Assembly: GCF_003386205.1 (NCBI RefSeq)
Contig: NZ_QRDY01000003.1
Coordinates: forward strand, 62,001 to 126,000
DNA: 64,000 nt
Origin: Cohnella lupini
Lineage (GTDB): Bacteria; Bacillota; Bacilli; Paenibacillales; Paenibacillaceae
Direction: 5' to 3'
The notes below the pieces were generated by a model. The model had not been told where the DNA came from, ran no database searches, and saw nothing but the letters and a program-made list of their open reading frames with translations. Numbering within the stretch: the first letter of the stretch is position 1; the number at the start of each line of letters is the position of its first letter. The translations under genes and the position numbers were made by a program. Shown in pieces: positions 52,281 to 60,944 of the stretch.

Positions 52281-53213
52281 ATGCCGATTAAAGTACCTGA
52301 CAATCTGCCGGCCAAGGAAGTTCTCGCGGGAGAGAATATTTTCGTAATGGACGAAAGCGTCGCTTACCATCAGGATATTCGCCCGCTCAGAATTGGGATC
52401 TTAAATTTAATGCCGACGAAGGAAACGACGGAAACCCAATTGCTCCGATTGATCGGGAATACGCCTTTGCAACTCGAAGCGGTGTTGATTCATCCGAAGA
52501 CCCATATGTCCAAGAATACCTCCGCCGAGCATTTGGAGAGCTTCTATAAGACCTTCGAAGACATCAAGGACGAACAATACGACGGGTTCATCATCACCGG
52601 AGCGCCCGTCGAGCATCTAGCTTTCGAAGACGTGACCTATTGGGAAGAGCTGAAGGAAATCATGGATTGGACGAATAGCAACGTGACCTCGACCTTCCAT
52701 ATCTGTTGGGGCGCGCAGGCGGGACTGTATCACCATTACGGCGTGCCTAAGCTTTCATTAAACGAGAAGATGTTCGGAGTATACCCGCACGGAATATCCA
52801 AGCCGAACATTCCGTTACTGCGAGGTTTCGACGAAATGTTCTACGTCCCCCAGTCCAGACATACGGAAGTGCTTAAGGAAGACATCGAGAAGGTCGAAGG
52901 CCTTGAGATTTGGTCCGAGTCCGAGGAAGCAGGGGTATATATCGCCGCTTCATCCGACGGCAAACGAATATTCGTTACCGGCCATTCCGAATACGACCCG
53001 CAATCCCTCAAGTGGGAATACGACAGGGATAAAGCGAAGGGACTTCGCATCGACGTCCCCAAAAATTATTACCCGAACGACGATTCCTCTAGACCGCCGG
53101 TATCCACTTGGAGAGCCCACGCTAATTTATTGTTCTCCAATTGGTTGAATTATTACGTCTATCAAGCGACTCCGTTCGAACTGGGCACCGCCAAAACTTA
53201 TACATTGCGCTAG
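52281..53213 (+). CDS. metA: Homoserine O-acetyltransferase, MetA family
   Basis: 310 residues. The catalytic triad is visible: Cys142 in [10 protein letters not shown], and His235 and Glu237 in VTGHSEYDP. Residue 111 is Glu (TGAPVEHL). In this family Glu111 goes with acetyl-CoA use and Gly111 with succinyl-CoA, so O-acetylhomoserine is the expected product even though databases often say succinyltransferase. It is the first gene under the SAM riboswitch; GAGGAGG is upstream. metI follows after 15 bp. Confidence 0.95.
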   Translation: MPIKVPDNLPAKEVLAGENIFVMDESVAYHQDIRPLRIGILNLMPTKETTETQLLRLIGNTPLQLEAVLIHPKTHMSKNTSAEHLESFYKTFEDIKDEQYDGFIITGAPVEHLAFEDVTYWEELKEIMDWTNSNVTSTFHICWGAQAGLYHHYGVPKLSLNEKMFGVYPHGISKPNIPLLRGFDEMFYVPQSRHTEVLKEDIEKVEGLEIWSESEEAGVYIAASSDGKRIFVTGHSEYDPQSLKWEYDRDKAKGLRIDVPKNYYPNDDSSRPPVSTWRAHANLLFSNWLNYYVYQATPFELGTAKTYTLR

Positions 53214-53228
53214 GGAGGCATTCAGATC

Positions 53229-54386
53229 ATGAACATCGAAAGCCGTTTGGCCCAAATAGGGTCGCAGAACGACCCGGACACGGGAGCGGTAAGTTTTCCG
53301 GTCTATCAAGCGACCGCGTTTCGGCACCCCCGCCTAGGACAAAGCACGGGATTCGATTATGCCCGAACGAAGAGCCCGACTCGGGCGGTTCTGGAAGCGG
53401 CGGCGGCGGATCTGGAAAGCGGCGACGCCGGATTTGCCTGCAGTTCGGGTATGGCCGCTTTGCAGACCGTATTCGCTTTATTCGGCCAGGGAGATCATTT
53501 GCTGGTTTCCCTCGACTTATACGGCGGTACATACCGTCTGTTGGAGAAAATCATGTCCCGTTTCGGCGTGACGGCTTCCTACATCGATACGAATGATTTG
53601 GACGCCTTGGAAACGCATCGGACGCCGAACACGAAAGCGATCCTGATCGAAACGCCGACGAATCCCCTCATGATGGTGACGGATATCGCGAAGGTAGCGG
53701 CTTGGGCGAAACAAAAGGGATTGCTCACGATCGTCGATAATACGTTGCTGACGCCATTCTTCCAACGGCCGATAGAACTCGGGGCCGATATTATCGTGCA
53801 TAGCGCAACCAAGTATTTAGGCGGCCATAATGACGTGCTTGCCGGCCTGATCGTGACGAAAGGCGAGAAGCTCTCCGCTGATGTCGCCTTCCTTCATAAC
53901 TCTATCGGAGCCGTCCTCGGACCGCAGGATTCTTGGCTTCTAATGAGAGGAATGAAGACGTTAGCGCTTCGGATGGAAAGACATCAGTATAACGCGACCC
54001 GGTTGGCCGCATGGTTAAAAATTCATCCGTCGGTGGAAGAGGTTTATTACCCGGCGCTTCCTCATCATCCAGGACATGATATTCAGAACTCGCAATCATC
54101 GGGCAATACGGGCATATTCTCCTTCAAGATGAAGGATGCACGGACGATCGAACCGATTCTCAGGCATATTAAGCTGATCGCGTTCGCGGAAAGTCTCGGC
54201 GGCACGGAGTCCTTGATGACTTATCCGGCCGTACAGACTCATGCGGATATCCCGGAGGAAATTCGCGAAGCTATCGGAGTGGACGATAGGTTGCTGCGTT
54301 TCTCGGTCGGAATAGAGCATGTCGACGATATCATGAACGACTTGAAGCAAGCGATCGAAGCCGCGGAGCGGGAAATCAAAGGGTAA
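53229..54386 (+). CDS. metI: Cystathionine gamma-synthase / O-acetylhomoserine thiolyase
   Basis: 385 residues, Cys/Met metabolism PLP family. Features: FDYARTKSPTRAVLE, the SSGMAALQ cofactor loop, DNTLLTPFFQRP, the PLP Lys in HSATKYLGGHNDVL, and ESLGGTESLMTYPAVQTH near the C-terminus. It would use O-acetylhomoserine made by MetA with cysteine (or sulfide). GGGAGG overlaps the end of metA. The closest named homologue by context is B. subtilis MetI. Confidence 0.93.
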   Translation: MNIESRLAQIGSQNDPDTGAVSFPVYQATAFRHPRLGQSTGFDYARTKSPTRAVLEAAAADLESGDAGFACSSGMAALQTVFALFGQGDHLLVSLDLYGGTYRLLEKIMSRFGVTASYIDTNDLDALETHRTPNTKAILIETPTNPLMMVTDIAKVAAWAKQKGLLTIVDNTLLTPFFQRPIELGADIIVHSATKYLGGHNDVLAGLIVTKGEKLSADVAFLHNSIGAVLGPQDSWLLMRGMKTLALRMERHQYNATRLAAWLKIHPSVEEVYYPALPHHPGHDIQNSQSSGNTGIFSFKMKDARTIEPILRHIKLIAFAESLGGTESLMTYPAVQTHADIPEEIREAIGVDDRLLRFSVGIEHVDDIMNDLKQAIEAAEREIKG

Positions 54387-54407
54387 GGGAACCGGAGGGA
54401 TACTTGG

Positions 54408-55595
54408 ATGAAATACGATTTCGATAAGATCATCGACCGGACGGGTACGGCATCCTACAAATGGGATCAATCGGAGAAATTATTCGGTCGTCCCGATATT
54501 TTGCCCCTATGGGTCGCGGACATGGATTTCGAAGCTCCGAAGGAAGTCGTCGAAGCGATAACCCGCAGGGCCGAGCAAGGGATCTACGGTTATACGGTTA
54601 GAACCCAATCGTTCTACGACTCGATTGTCGGATGGTTATCGAGAAGACACGGATGGAATATCGAGCAGGATTGGATCAGCTCGAGTCCCGGCGTCGTACC
54701 CGCGCTTAGCTTAATGGTTCTCGCGTTTACGGAGCCGGGCGACGGTATCATCCTGCAGTCCCCGGTATATTATCCCTTCTACGACGTCATCAAGATGAAC
54801 GGTCGAACGGTGGTAGACAACCCCCTGATTTTGGAAGACGGACGCTATTCCATCGACTTCGGCTTATTGGAGCAGCAGGCGAAAGCAGGCGCGAAGATGC
54901 TGTTGCTATGCTCCCCGCACAATCCGGGCGGGAGAGTATGGACGAGAGAAGAATTGACCCGTATAGGCGGTATTTGCTCGAAGTACGGCGTGCTTGTCGT
55001 AGCCGACGAGATTCACCACGATCTCGTGTTCTCCGGCCGTAAGCATGTGCCGTACGCCTCGATTTCGGAGGAATTCTCCCAGCATTCCGTAACTTGCATC
55101 GCCCCGAGCAAAACCTTTAATCTTGCGGGACTTCAAACGGCTTCCGTAATCATTCCGAACGAGGAAATCAGGCGTAAATACAATGCCTTGCTCAAGACCT
55201 TGTCCATCCACATGGAAAGCTATTTCGGATTGACGGCTATAGAAAGCAGCTACACTCACGGAGATGAGTGGCTGGATCAGTTACTTGAGTATATAGAAGG
55301 AAACTTGAATGCTTTTTCCGAGTTCATCAAGGAGCGGCTTCCTCAGGTAAAGGTCATCATTCCGGAGGGAACCTACTTGGTATGGATGGACTGCACGGCG
55401 ATCTCGGATAAGCCGCAAGAATTGAAAAGGCTTATGTTTAATGAAGCCGGCGTCGCGTTTAGCGAGGGCTCGGTGTTCGGCAAACAAGGCGAAGGATATT
55501 TGCGCGTTAATCTCGCCTGTCGGCGTTCATTATTGATGGATGCCTTGGAAAGATTCTCTTTAGCCGCTAATTCTGCGATAATAACCAATAATTAG
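54408..55595 (+). CDS. patB: Cystathionine beta-lyase, PatB/MalY type
   Basis: 395 residues, class I/II PLP fold. Motifs: LPLWVADMDFEAPKEV at the N-terminus, SSPGVVPALS, SPHNPGGRVW, VVADEIHHDLV, and the PLP Lys in APSKTFNLAGLQ. PatB/MalY C-S lyases split cystathionine to homocysteine, so metA-metI-patB makes a complete transsulfuration route to homocysteine. Last gene of the SAM-controlled operon. Confidence 0.92.
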   Translation: MKYDFDKIIDRTGTASYKWDQSEKLFGRPDILPLWVADMDFEAPKEVVEAITRRAEQGIYGYTVRTQSFYDSIVGWLSRRHGWNIEQDWISSSPGVVPALSLMVLAFTEPGDGIILQSPVYYPFYDVIKMNGRTVVDNPLILEDGRYSIDFGLLEQQAKAGAKMLLLCSPHNPGGRVWTREELTRIGGICSKYGVLVVADEIHHDLVFSGRKHVPYASISEEFSQHSVTCIAPSKTFNLAGLQTASVIIPNEEIRRKYNALLKTLSIHMESYFGLTAIESSYTHGDEWLDQLLEYIEGNLNAFSEFIKERLPQVKVIIPEGTYLVWMDCTAISDKPQELKRLMFNEAGVAFSEGSVFGKQGEGYLRVNLACRRSLLMDALERFSLAANSAIITNN

Positions 55596-55600
55596 TCGAT

Positions 55601-55636
55601 AAACCGTGAGAATATTCAGATTTCTTGCGGTTTTTT
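55601..55636 (+). terminator. Terminator of the met operon
   Basis: AAACCGTGAGAA (55601-55612) pairs over 12 bp with TTCTTGCGGTTT (55622-55633), including two G-T pairs, and the T-run follows. Confidence 0.85.
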
Positions 55637-55701
55637 GGTAATATTGTCTATTACAGTAGTTGTAATCATGCTACAATGATTCCAATCTGCCTGAGACGAG
55701 G

Positions 55702-57084
55702 ATGATGGAGTTGATTTTCCAAACGTTGATCGATCGGTTAGCGCTTGCTTTCAAGCTGATATTGCCAGATCGTTCCTTGAAATATTTTCCGCCGGATTTC
55801 ACAGTGCGCCGTCCGATAAGTTCATTGCTCAACCTGCGAATGAAACAAGGAACGGAGTGTTATTTGGCTTTATACCGTTTGGATTTCTCGTCACTCCAGC
55901 ATGAAGTTCCGGATGAGGTATGGACGGCGTTTCATGAAAGCTGCCGAAGACATCTTAGATTTGCCGCAACGAATAGGTTAGGTGAAAACCGGGTTATCGC
56001 AATCGACCAATATAATAAAATGGACTTTATCCTACTAATAGAAGAACAATCGCCGAAAGAACAAGGAGCTTTAATCCCTTCTAAGCTTAAGCAACAGGTA
56101 AACGATGTGCGAAGCGATTTGGAAATCGGATTGGCCGGTCACCGTCCGGAGTGGAGAAATTGCTTGCGGGTTACGGTTTCGACCGTACCCGTTTCCCGTT
56201 GTCCTGCTCACTCGAGCGTAGAAAAACGGTTGATGGAAAGCTACCAATCCGCATTAGCTATGGCTACGGGAGTCGTCACTCCTCAGATGGAAGCCTTGCG
56301 CGAACAAATGGAAAACTTACTTGCCGAAGGTTCCATTTCCGTATTGGCACAGCCCATTATGAATCTGACAAGCGGCGACGTATACGGTTGGGAAATCTTA
56401 ACCCGCGGCCCCGAAGGAACGGTTCTGCATTTGCCGGACGAGCTATTTCAGTTCGCTTCGCAAACCAAGCTGTTAAGCCGATTGGAATTTCTGGTGATCA
56501 AGCGGGCGTTCGAAGAAATTTCTTCTAGAAAAGTCAAGGAACCCGTATTCCTTAACGTGACCGCGGTAACCTTGTCCCATCCGTTATTTTTGTCCCATGT
56601 GCTTCAGTGTTTGGAGAAGCATCCGCCGCTCAGCCCGCAACAAGTTTATTTCGAGATTACGGAGCGCCATCAGATTACGAACATGGAAGCGATGATCGAT
56701 ATTCTGCGCAACTATCGCAAGCATGGATTCCGATTTGCCGTAGACGACGCCGGTTCCGGATATTCGAGCTTGCAATGGATCGGCGAGCTGGTTCCGGAGT
56801 TGATTAAGATCGACAGATCCGTCATTCAACAAGTCGATCGCATCGCCATCAAGGAGACATTATTGAAGGCGATCGTAAATGCTGCCCGCGAGATGAAGTG
56901 CGAGATCGTTGCCGAGGGCGTCGAGCGCGAGGAAGAAGCGGACGTGCTGTTTAGGCTTGACGTGGCAATGGGGCAGGGATTTTATTTCGCGAGACCGAAC
57001 GCTCTCCTTCATGAGGACGAGAGGGATATGTTCCAAGAAACGAAAACCAAAATCCAACATCGCCGTGGACTTGTCGCCTCTTAA
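55702..57084 (+). CDS. EAL-domain protein with variant active-site motif
   Basis: 460 residues, soluble. The C-terminal EAL domain (about 205-440) has YGWEILTRGP, that is EIL in place of EAL, plus FLNVTAVT, YFEITER, VDDAGSGYSSL (usual DDFGTG) and VAEGVE. The metal-binding Glu, Asn and Asp residues appear present, so phosphodiesterase activity is possible though altered. The N-terminal 200 residues show no GGDEF motif and may be a degenerate GGDEF or a separate sensor domain. The start is uncertain: ATG 55702 or 55705 is very close to the only GAGG, and TTG 55711 is a better-spaced alternative. The nearby GGDEF cyclase suggests local c-di-GMP control. Confidence 0.82.
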   Translation: MMELIFQTLIDRLALAFKLILPDRSLKYFPPDFTVRRPISSLLNLRMKQGTECYLALYRLDFSSLQHEVPDEVWTAFHESCRRHLRFAATNRLGENRVIAIDQYNKMDFILLIEEQSPKEQGALIPSKLKQQVNDVRSDLEIGLAGHRPEWRNCLRVTVSTVPVSRCPAHSSVEKRLMESYQSALAMATGVVTPQMEALREQMENLLAEGSISVLAQPIMNLTSGDVYGWEILTRGPEGTVLHLPDELFQFASQTKLLSRLEFLVIKRAFEEISSRKVKEPVFLNVTAVTLSHPLFLSHVLQCLEKHPPLSPQQVYFEITERHQITNMEAMIDILRNYRKHGFRFAVDDAGSGYSSLQWIGELVPELIKIDRSVIQQVDRIAIKETLLKAIVNAAREMKCEIVAEGVEREEEADVLFRLDVAMGQGFYFARPNALLHEDERDMFQETKTKIQHRRGLVAS

Positions 57085-57166
57085 GGTGACTACCGCGGTG
57101 TTTATATGTTACGATGGAATAAGCGATGCATAAGGACTATAGTCCCGTAAGAAGGAGGGTCCGGAA

Positions 57167-58303
57167 ATGAACCAAGTGGACCGGATTTTGGATGGAGCGT
57201 TACAAGGGAAGAGATTAGGGTTAGAAGAGATCGTTGCTTTGTTCGATAGCGATGAGATAGAGAAGATGGGGCATACGGCCAACCAGATCATGTTGAGGAA
57301 ACATCCGGAGCCGATTACTACTTTCGTGGTAGGGCGTAACGTGAATTATACGAATGTTTGCGACGTTTATTGCAGATTTTGCGCCTTTTATCGTGCGCCC
57401 GGTTCCAAAGAGGGGTATGTGCTACCCGACGAGGTCATCTTTCAGAAGATTCAAGAGACGATCGACGTAGGCGGCACGGAGATTTTGATGCAGGGCGGAA
57501 CGAATCCGGACTTGCCATTCAGTTATTATTTGGATTTATTGCGCGCGATTAAGCAACGGTTTCCGCAAATAACGATGCATTCGTTCTCCCCCGCGGAAAT
57601 TCGCAAAATGCAAGTCGTTGCCGGCAATATTCCGATCGAAGACGTCGTAAGGCAGCTCCACGAAGCCGGATTAGACTCTTTGCCGGGCGGCGGAGCGGAA
57701 ATTCTGGACGATAGGACCCGCCAGAAGATCAGTCGTCTGAAGGGCACTTGGCGCGATTGGATGGACGTTATGACGACCGCTCATAAAGCGGGGATGAACA
57801 CGACAGCAACGATGGTTATCGGCTTCGGCGAGTCTATGGAGGAGCGGGCATTGCATCTTATGCGCGTTCGCGATGCCCAAGACGAATGCTTAAATAACCA
57901 ATATCCGTCTCCGGGATTTTTGGCTTTCATTCCGTGGACGTTCCAACCTGAGAATACGAACATGAAGCGCGTGAAGGCAACGCCGGAAGAGTACCTCAAG
58001 ACGCTTGCGATCAGTCGGATCGCGCTCGATAATATCGATAATTTCCAATCATCTTGGGTGACGATGGGGCCGGATGTCGGTAAAATGTCCCTTTCATACG
58101 GCTGCAACGATTTCGGTAGCACGATGATCGAAGAGAACGTGGTTTCGGCTGCGGGTACGACGCACAAGGTCAATATCGAACTTATACTCAAGCTGATTCG
58201 CGAGTCGGGGAAGATTCCTGCTCAGCGCAATACGAAGTATCAAACGATCAAGATTTACAACGAGAACGATACCGTCGCTAAAGACTACGTCATGCAGAAT
58301 TAA
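57167..58303 (+). CDS. mqnC: Cyclic dehypoxanthinyl futalosine synthase
   Basis: 378 residues, radical SAM. The cluster motif is CDVYCRFC (C-x3-C-x2-C), near residue 65. Further MqnC features are GGTEILMQGGTNPDLP, HSFSPAEIRKM and LPGGGAEILDD. It cyclises dehypoxanthine futalosine in the futalosine route to menaquinone, which implies this organism uses that route rather than the MenFDHCEB one. AAGGAGGG upstream. Other mqn genes are not in the window, and it appears monocistronic. Confidence 0.93.
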   Translation: MNQVDRILDGALQGKRLGLEEIVALFDSDEIEKMGHTANQIMLRKHPEPITTFVVGRNVNYTNVCDVYCRFCAFYRAPGSKEGYVLPDEVIFQKIQETIDVGGTEILMQGGTNPDLPFSYYLDLLRAIKQRFPQITMHSFSPAEIRKMQVVAGNIPIEDVVRQLHEAGLDSLPGGGAEILDDRTRQKISRLKGTWRDWMDVMTTAHKAGMNTTATMVIGFGESMEERALHLMRVRDAQDECLNNQYPSPGFLAFIPWTFQPENTNMKRVKATPEEYLKTLAISRIALDNIDNFQSSWVTMGPDVGKMSLSYGCNDFGSTMIEENVVSAAGTTHKVNIELILKLIRESGKIPAQRNTKYQTIKIYNENDTVAKDYVMQN

Positions 58304-58333
58304 TCCCATTCCGTATTTTTGACAACAATGAAG

Positions 58334-58380
58334 AAGAGCTGCCCCGGGTCGAGTAGATCTCCCGGGACAGCTCTTTTCTT
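58334..58380. terminator. Bidirectional terminator between mqnC and the GGDEF gene
   Basis: AAGAGCTG-C-CCCGGG (58334-58348) pairs with CCCGGG-A-CAGCTCTT (58361-58375) with a single mismatch. T-rich sequence follows on the plus strand and a shorter one on the minus strand. It lies between converging genes. Confidence 0.88.
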
Positions 58381-58408
58381 ATGAAAACATTGGAAGGATG
58401 ACGATGAA

Positions 58409-59524
58409 TTAAACGACGGAATCCGAGCGAGGAGATCGCATGGAAGCGGCTAACATCGTTCGGTTCTTTCCGGAATGCTTGGCTTCGTATAATGCCGCAT
58501 CTGCGCCTTGAAACAGCGCTTCTCTTCCCATTCCCGGCATGTAAGTGTTAAGTCCGATACTAACCGTGACGTTCAAGCCCTCGATCGCATCGTGTTGGGT
58601 GATCGCGATGGATTTCCGGATCTCTTCCACAAGATCGTAAACCTCTTGAAAGCTCTTCTCCGCGATCAACACCGCGAATTCTTCTCCGCCGTATCTTGCC
58701 ACGATATCGTTGCTACCCGTCTTGGATTGAATGATGGAAGCCACGATCTTTAATACCTTATCCCCCGCTTTATGGCCGTAAGTGTCGTTAACCTTCTTGA
58801 AGTTATCGATGTCCAGAATGGCCAAGTGCAGCGATATCCGTCCGTTATTCGCTTGCTCGACGAGATGATCCTTGAACTCGTGATAGGCCATATGGTTGTA
58901 TGTATCGGTCAACGCGTCAGTCTTGGCCAGCTTGTCCATTAATATTGTCCGTACTAAGAGCTCTTGGTTGGATTCGTACGAAGTCCGAAGATGCTTTAGT
59001 ACCTCTCTGCCCCTGGCCAATATTCCTAAGGAAATTCCGCTATATACGATGATGATAACCAACATCGACACCAATCCGATGAAGGGGATGTTGGAACGGA
59101 TCTCCGCGTCGGCCAAGTACAAGCAGATTAGGGCAATAATCGTATTCAGCATGGCGTAGAGCAATTTTTTGTACTGGAAATAAAAAATGCTAATCATGAT
59201 GGGGAAAAAAAGCAAGAACAGGAGATACTCCAGTGAGGAATGAATGGCGGTAACCGTAACGGTCAGCAACGTGGCAGAAGAGATAAGCACGTAATCGTGA
59301 TGTTTAGGCAAATAGCGCACGCCGCATTCCGCAAGCAATACGATGAATGCCATGATGATGGTCGGTCTTACGATATATAAGCTGACGAATTGTTCGGCGG
59401 GAAGATCGGTTACTAGCAAATAAAGGCATTCTACGATGATGGATAACACGAATACGACCCAGTAACTCTTGAGCAGGAGGCGATTCCAACGTTCTTGATT
59501 AATTCCAAGCGAAGGCAAAGACAT
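58409..59524 (-). CDS. Membrane diguanylate cyclase
   Basis: 371 residues. About six TM helices fill residues 18-175. A short coiled linker then leads to a GGDEF domain (about 200-360) with an intact RYGGEEFAVL active site, DIDNFKKVNDTYGHKAGD and ADAALYEAKHSGKN. It makes c-di-GMP from two GTP. The RxxD inhibitory site is not obvious. ATG 59524 with GGAAG upstream. Confidence 0.92.
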   Translation of the reverse strand: MSLPSLGINQERWNRLLLKSYWVVFVLSIIVECLYLLVTDLPAEQFVSLYIVRPTIIMAFIVLLAECGVRYLPKHHDYVLISSATLLTVTVTAIHSSLEYLLFLLFFPIMISIFYFQYKKLLYAMLNTIIALICLYLADAEIRSNIPFIGLVSMLVIIIVYSGISLGILARGREVLKHLRTSYESNQELLVRTILMDKLAKTDALTDTYNHMAYHEFKDHLVEQANNGRISLHLAILDIDNFKKVNDTYGHKAGDKVLKIVASIIQSKTGSNDIVARYGGEEFAVLIAEKSFQEVYDLVEEIRKSIAITQHDAIEGLNVTVSIGLNTYMPGMGREALFQGADAALYEAKHSGKNRTMLAASMRSPRSDSVV

Positions 59525-59641
59525 ATGGACTTCCTTTCACGATCAAACTTCATAAAATATACCATAACTAATAACCCATCGTATATCCCTTTTTGGGCCA
59601 CCATATAGTAAGTATCAAGCTCGGAAGATGGAGGTGCGGAA

Positions 59642-60544
59642 TTGAAGAAGGTTGAATTCGTCGTGGAGTACGGAAACGATCATCCATCGTTGGAACGTCT
59701 GGCCGGCATGTTGAATAGAACGCTGGTGGGCACCGAAAATCCCGTGGATAGCGTGGGGTGGGAATTGAGCCGGGAGGATGGCGTGATCCGTTGCCAATTT
59801 CCGTTAGGACCCGGACCGCAAGATAAAAAAAGCTACTGCGATAGAGTGGGGCGCGTTCTGGCTGAATATACGCTTTCCGATCAAGAACCGTCCTTGCTCC
59901 GTAATCTATTCCGGAATCGCTTCAGTCTTAAAGACGAAGTGGAGACCGATATCCTGATCGCGGAAGCGGTAACCTTGTTGGACGGGGAGCCGGACATTGA
60001 AGAGAGCTGGATGGGCCGCGGAAGGGAAAGACGATTGCAGAAGCTGACAACTCGGTTTTCCGTTTACTTAGAAAATAACGAACGTCTTCAGTTGGATGGA
60101 TTTCTCCGGTTTCGGTTGAGCGATTACCGCGCGGAGGTCCAAGAGGCGGCGGAGACGGCCATCGAGGAACGGTTGATGGAAAAGCAGTACCAAGAGTTCA
60201 TGAAGCTGTTAAAATCGATGGTGGAATGGCAAGAGACGAGAACTTCGACCGTACACGTTCTGCATTCCGGCGGGCATACGTTCCGATTGCTGGATGAAGA
60301 AATGCGGCCGCTTGAGCAGGAACCGGCCGAAGAAGGCGAAAAGCCTAACGACGGGCTCAAAATGAGGTTCGAGGAAGAGCAAGAGGAAGAGAGCAAGGTG
60401 GTGAGCCGATTATTGGCGGCGTCGCCGCGCCAGCTCTACATTCACACGCCGGAGCCGGATTCTCAAGTGATTCGTACGATTATCGGGATATTCGGCGACA
60501 GGGCTGCTCTCTATTCGGAGTTGCCGGATATACCGGCTCATTGA
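59642..60544 (+). CDS. ytxC: YtxC-family sporulation protein
   Basis: 300 residues. Central region: FSVYLENNERLQLDGFLRFR, then LSDYRAEVQEAAETAIEE, characteristic of YtxC. A Glu-rich stretch (about 245-265) and a C-terminal LYIHTPEPDSQVIRTIIGIF complete it. The family is tied to sporulation by distribution and context only. The position immediately upstream of thrS matches B. subtilis. The start codon is TTG 59642, with GGAGGTG nearby. Confidence 0.88.
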   Translation: MKKVEFVVEYGNDHPSLERLAGMLNRTLVGTENPVDSVGWELSREDGVIRCQFPLGPGPQDKKSYCDRVGRVLAEYTLSDQEPSLLRNLFRNRFSLKDEVETDILIAEAVTLLDGEPDIEESWMGRGRERRLQKLTTRFSVYLENNERLQLDGFLRFRLSDYRAEVQEAAETAIEERLMEKQYQEFMKLLKSMVEWQETRTSTVHVLHSGGHTFRLLDEEMRPLEQEPAEEGEKPNDGLKMRFEEEQEEESKVVSRLLAASPRQLYIHTPEPDSQVIRTIIGIFGDRAALYSELPDIPAH

Positions 60545-60592
60545 CAGAGTATGCCATCCCCTTCGTTCAGGGCTGCGAAATCCTCTTAGCGC

Positions 60593-60622
60593 TTGACTGA
60601 TATGCCTGCAAATAGGTATAAT
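60593..60622 (+). promoter_or_regulatory. Promoter for the thrS leader
   Basis: TTGACT (60593-60598), 18-nt spacer, TATAAT (60617-60622). Transcription would start near 60629, just before the T-box. Confidence 0.8.
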
Positions 60623-60644
60623 GTTCGATATCAATCCACATTCA

Positions 60645-60915
60645 GAAGCGATGAGAAAGTCAACGATGCTTTGAACAGGACGGCTCAGAGAGAGGAACCT
60701 AGGCTGCAAGTTCCTTCCGTATCCGCAGGCATTTACCTCTTTCGAGCTGCCGGGATGAATTCTCCATCGTATGCCGATGGCGTTAGTATTCCTTGCCGGG
60801 TCATGACCGTTACATTCATGCCAGAGTATCGATTTCTTTTCAATCGATTAATGGAGGGTGGAACCACGGGCCGCATTCAGAGCACCCGTCCCTTTCGGGA
60901 CGAGGTGTTTTTTTG
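60645..60915 (+). promoter_or_regulatory. T-box riboswitch, specifier ACC (Thr)
   Basis: T-box GGGTGGAACCACGGG at 60856-60870. In stem I, GAAAG/CTTTC closes the specifier loop and ATGC/GCAT sits above it; the loop strand TTTACCT places ACC (Thr) at 60735-60737. The terminator is CACC-CGTCCC (60883-60892) with GGGACG-A-GGTG (60897-60907), then seven T. Uncharged tRNA-Thr would allow read-through into thrS. Confidence 0.93.
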
Positions 60916-60944
60916 TTTCCCATAAACCTAAGGAGGAATTCGGA

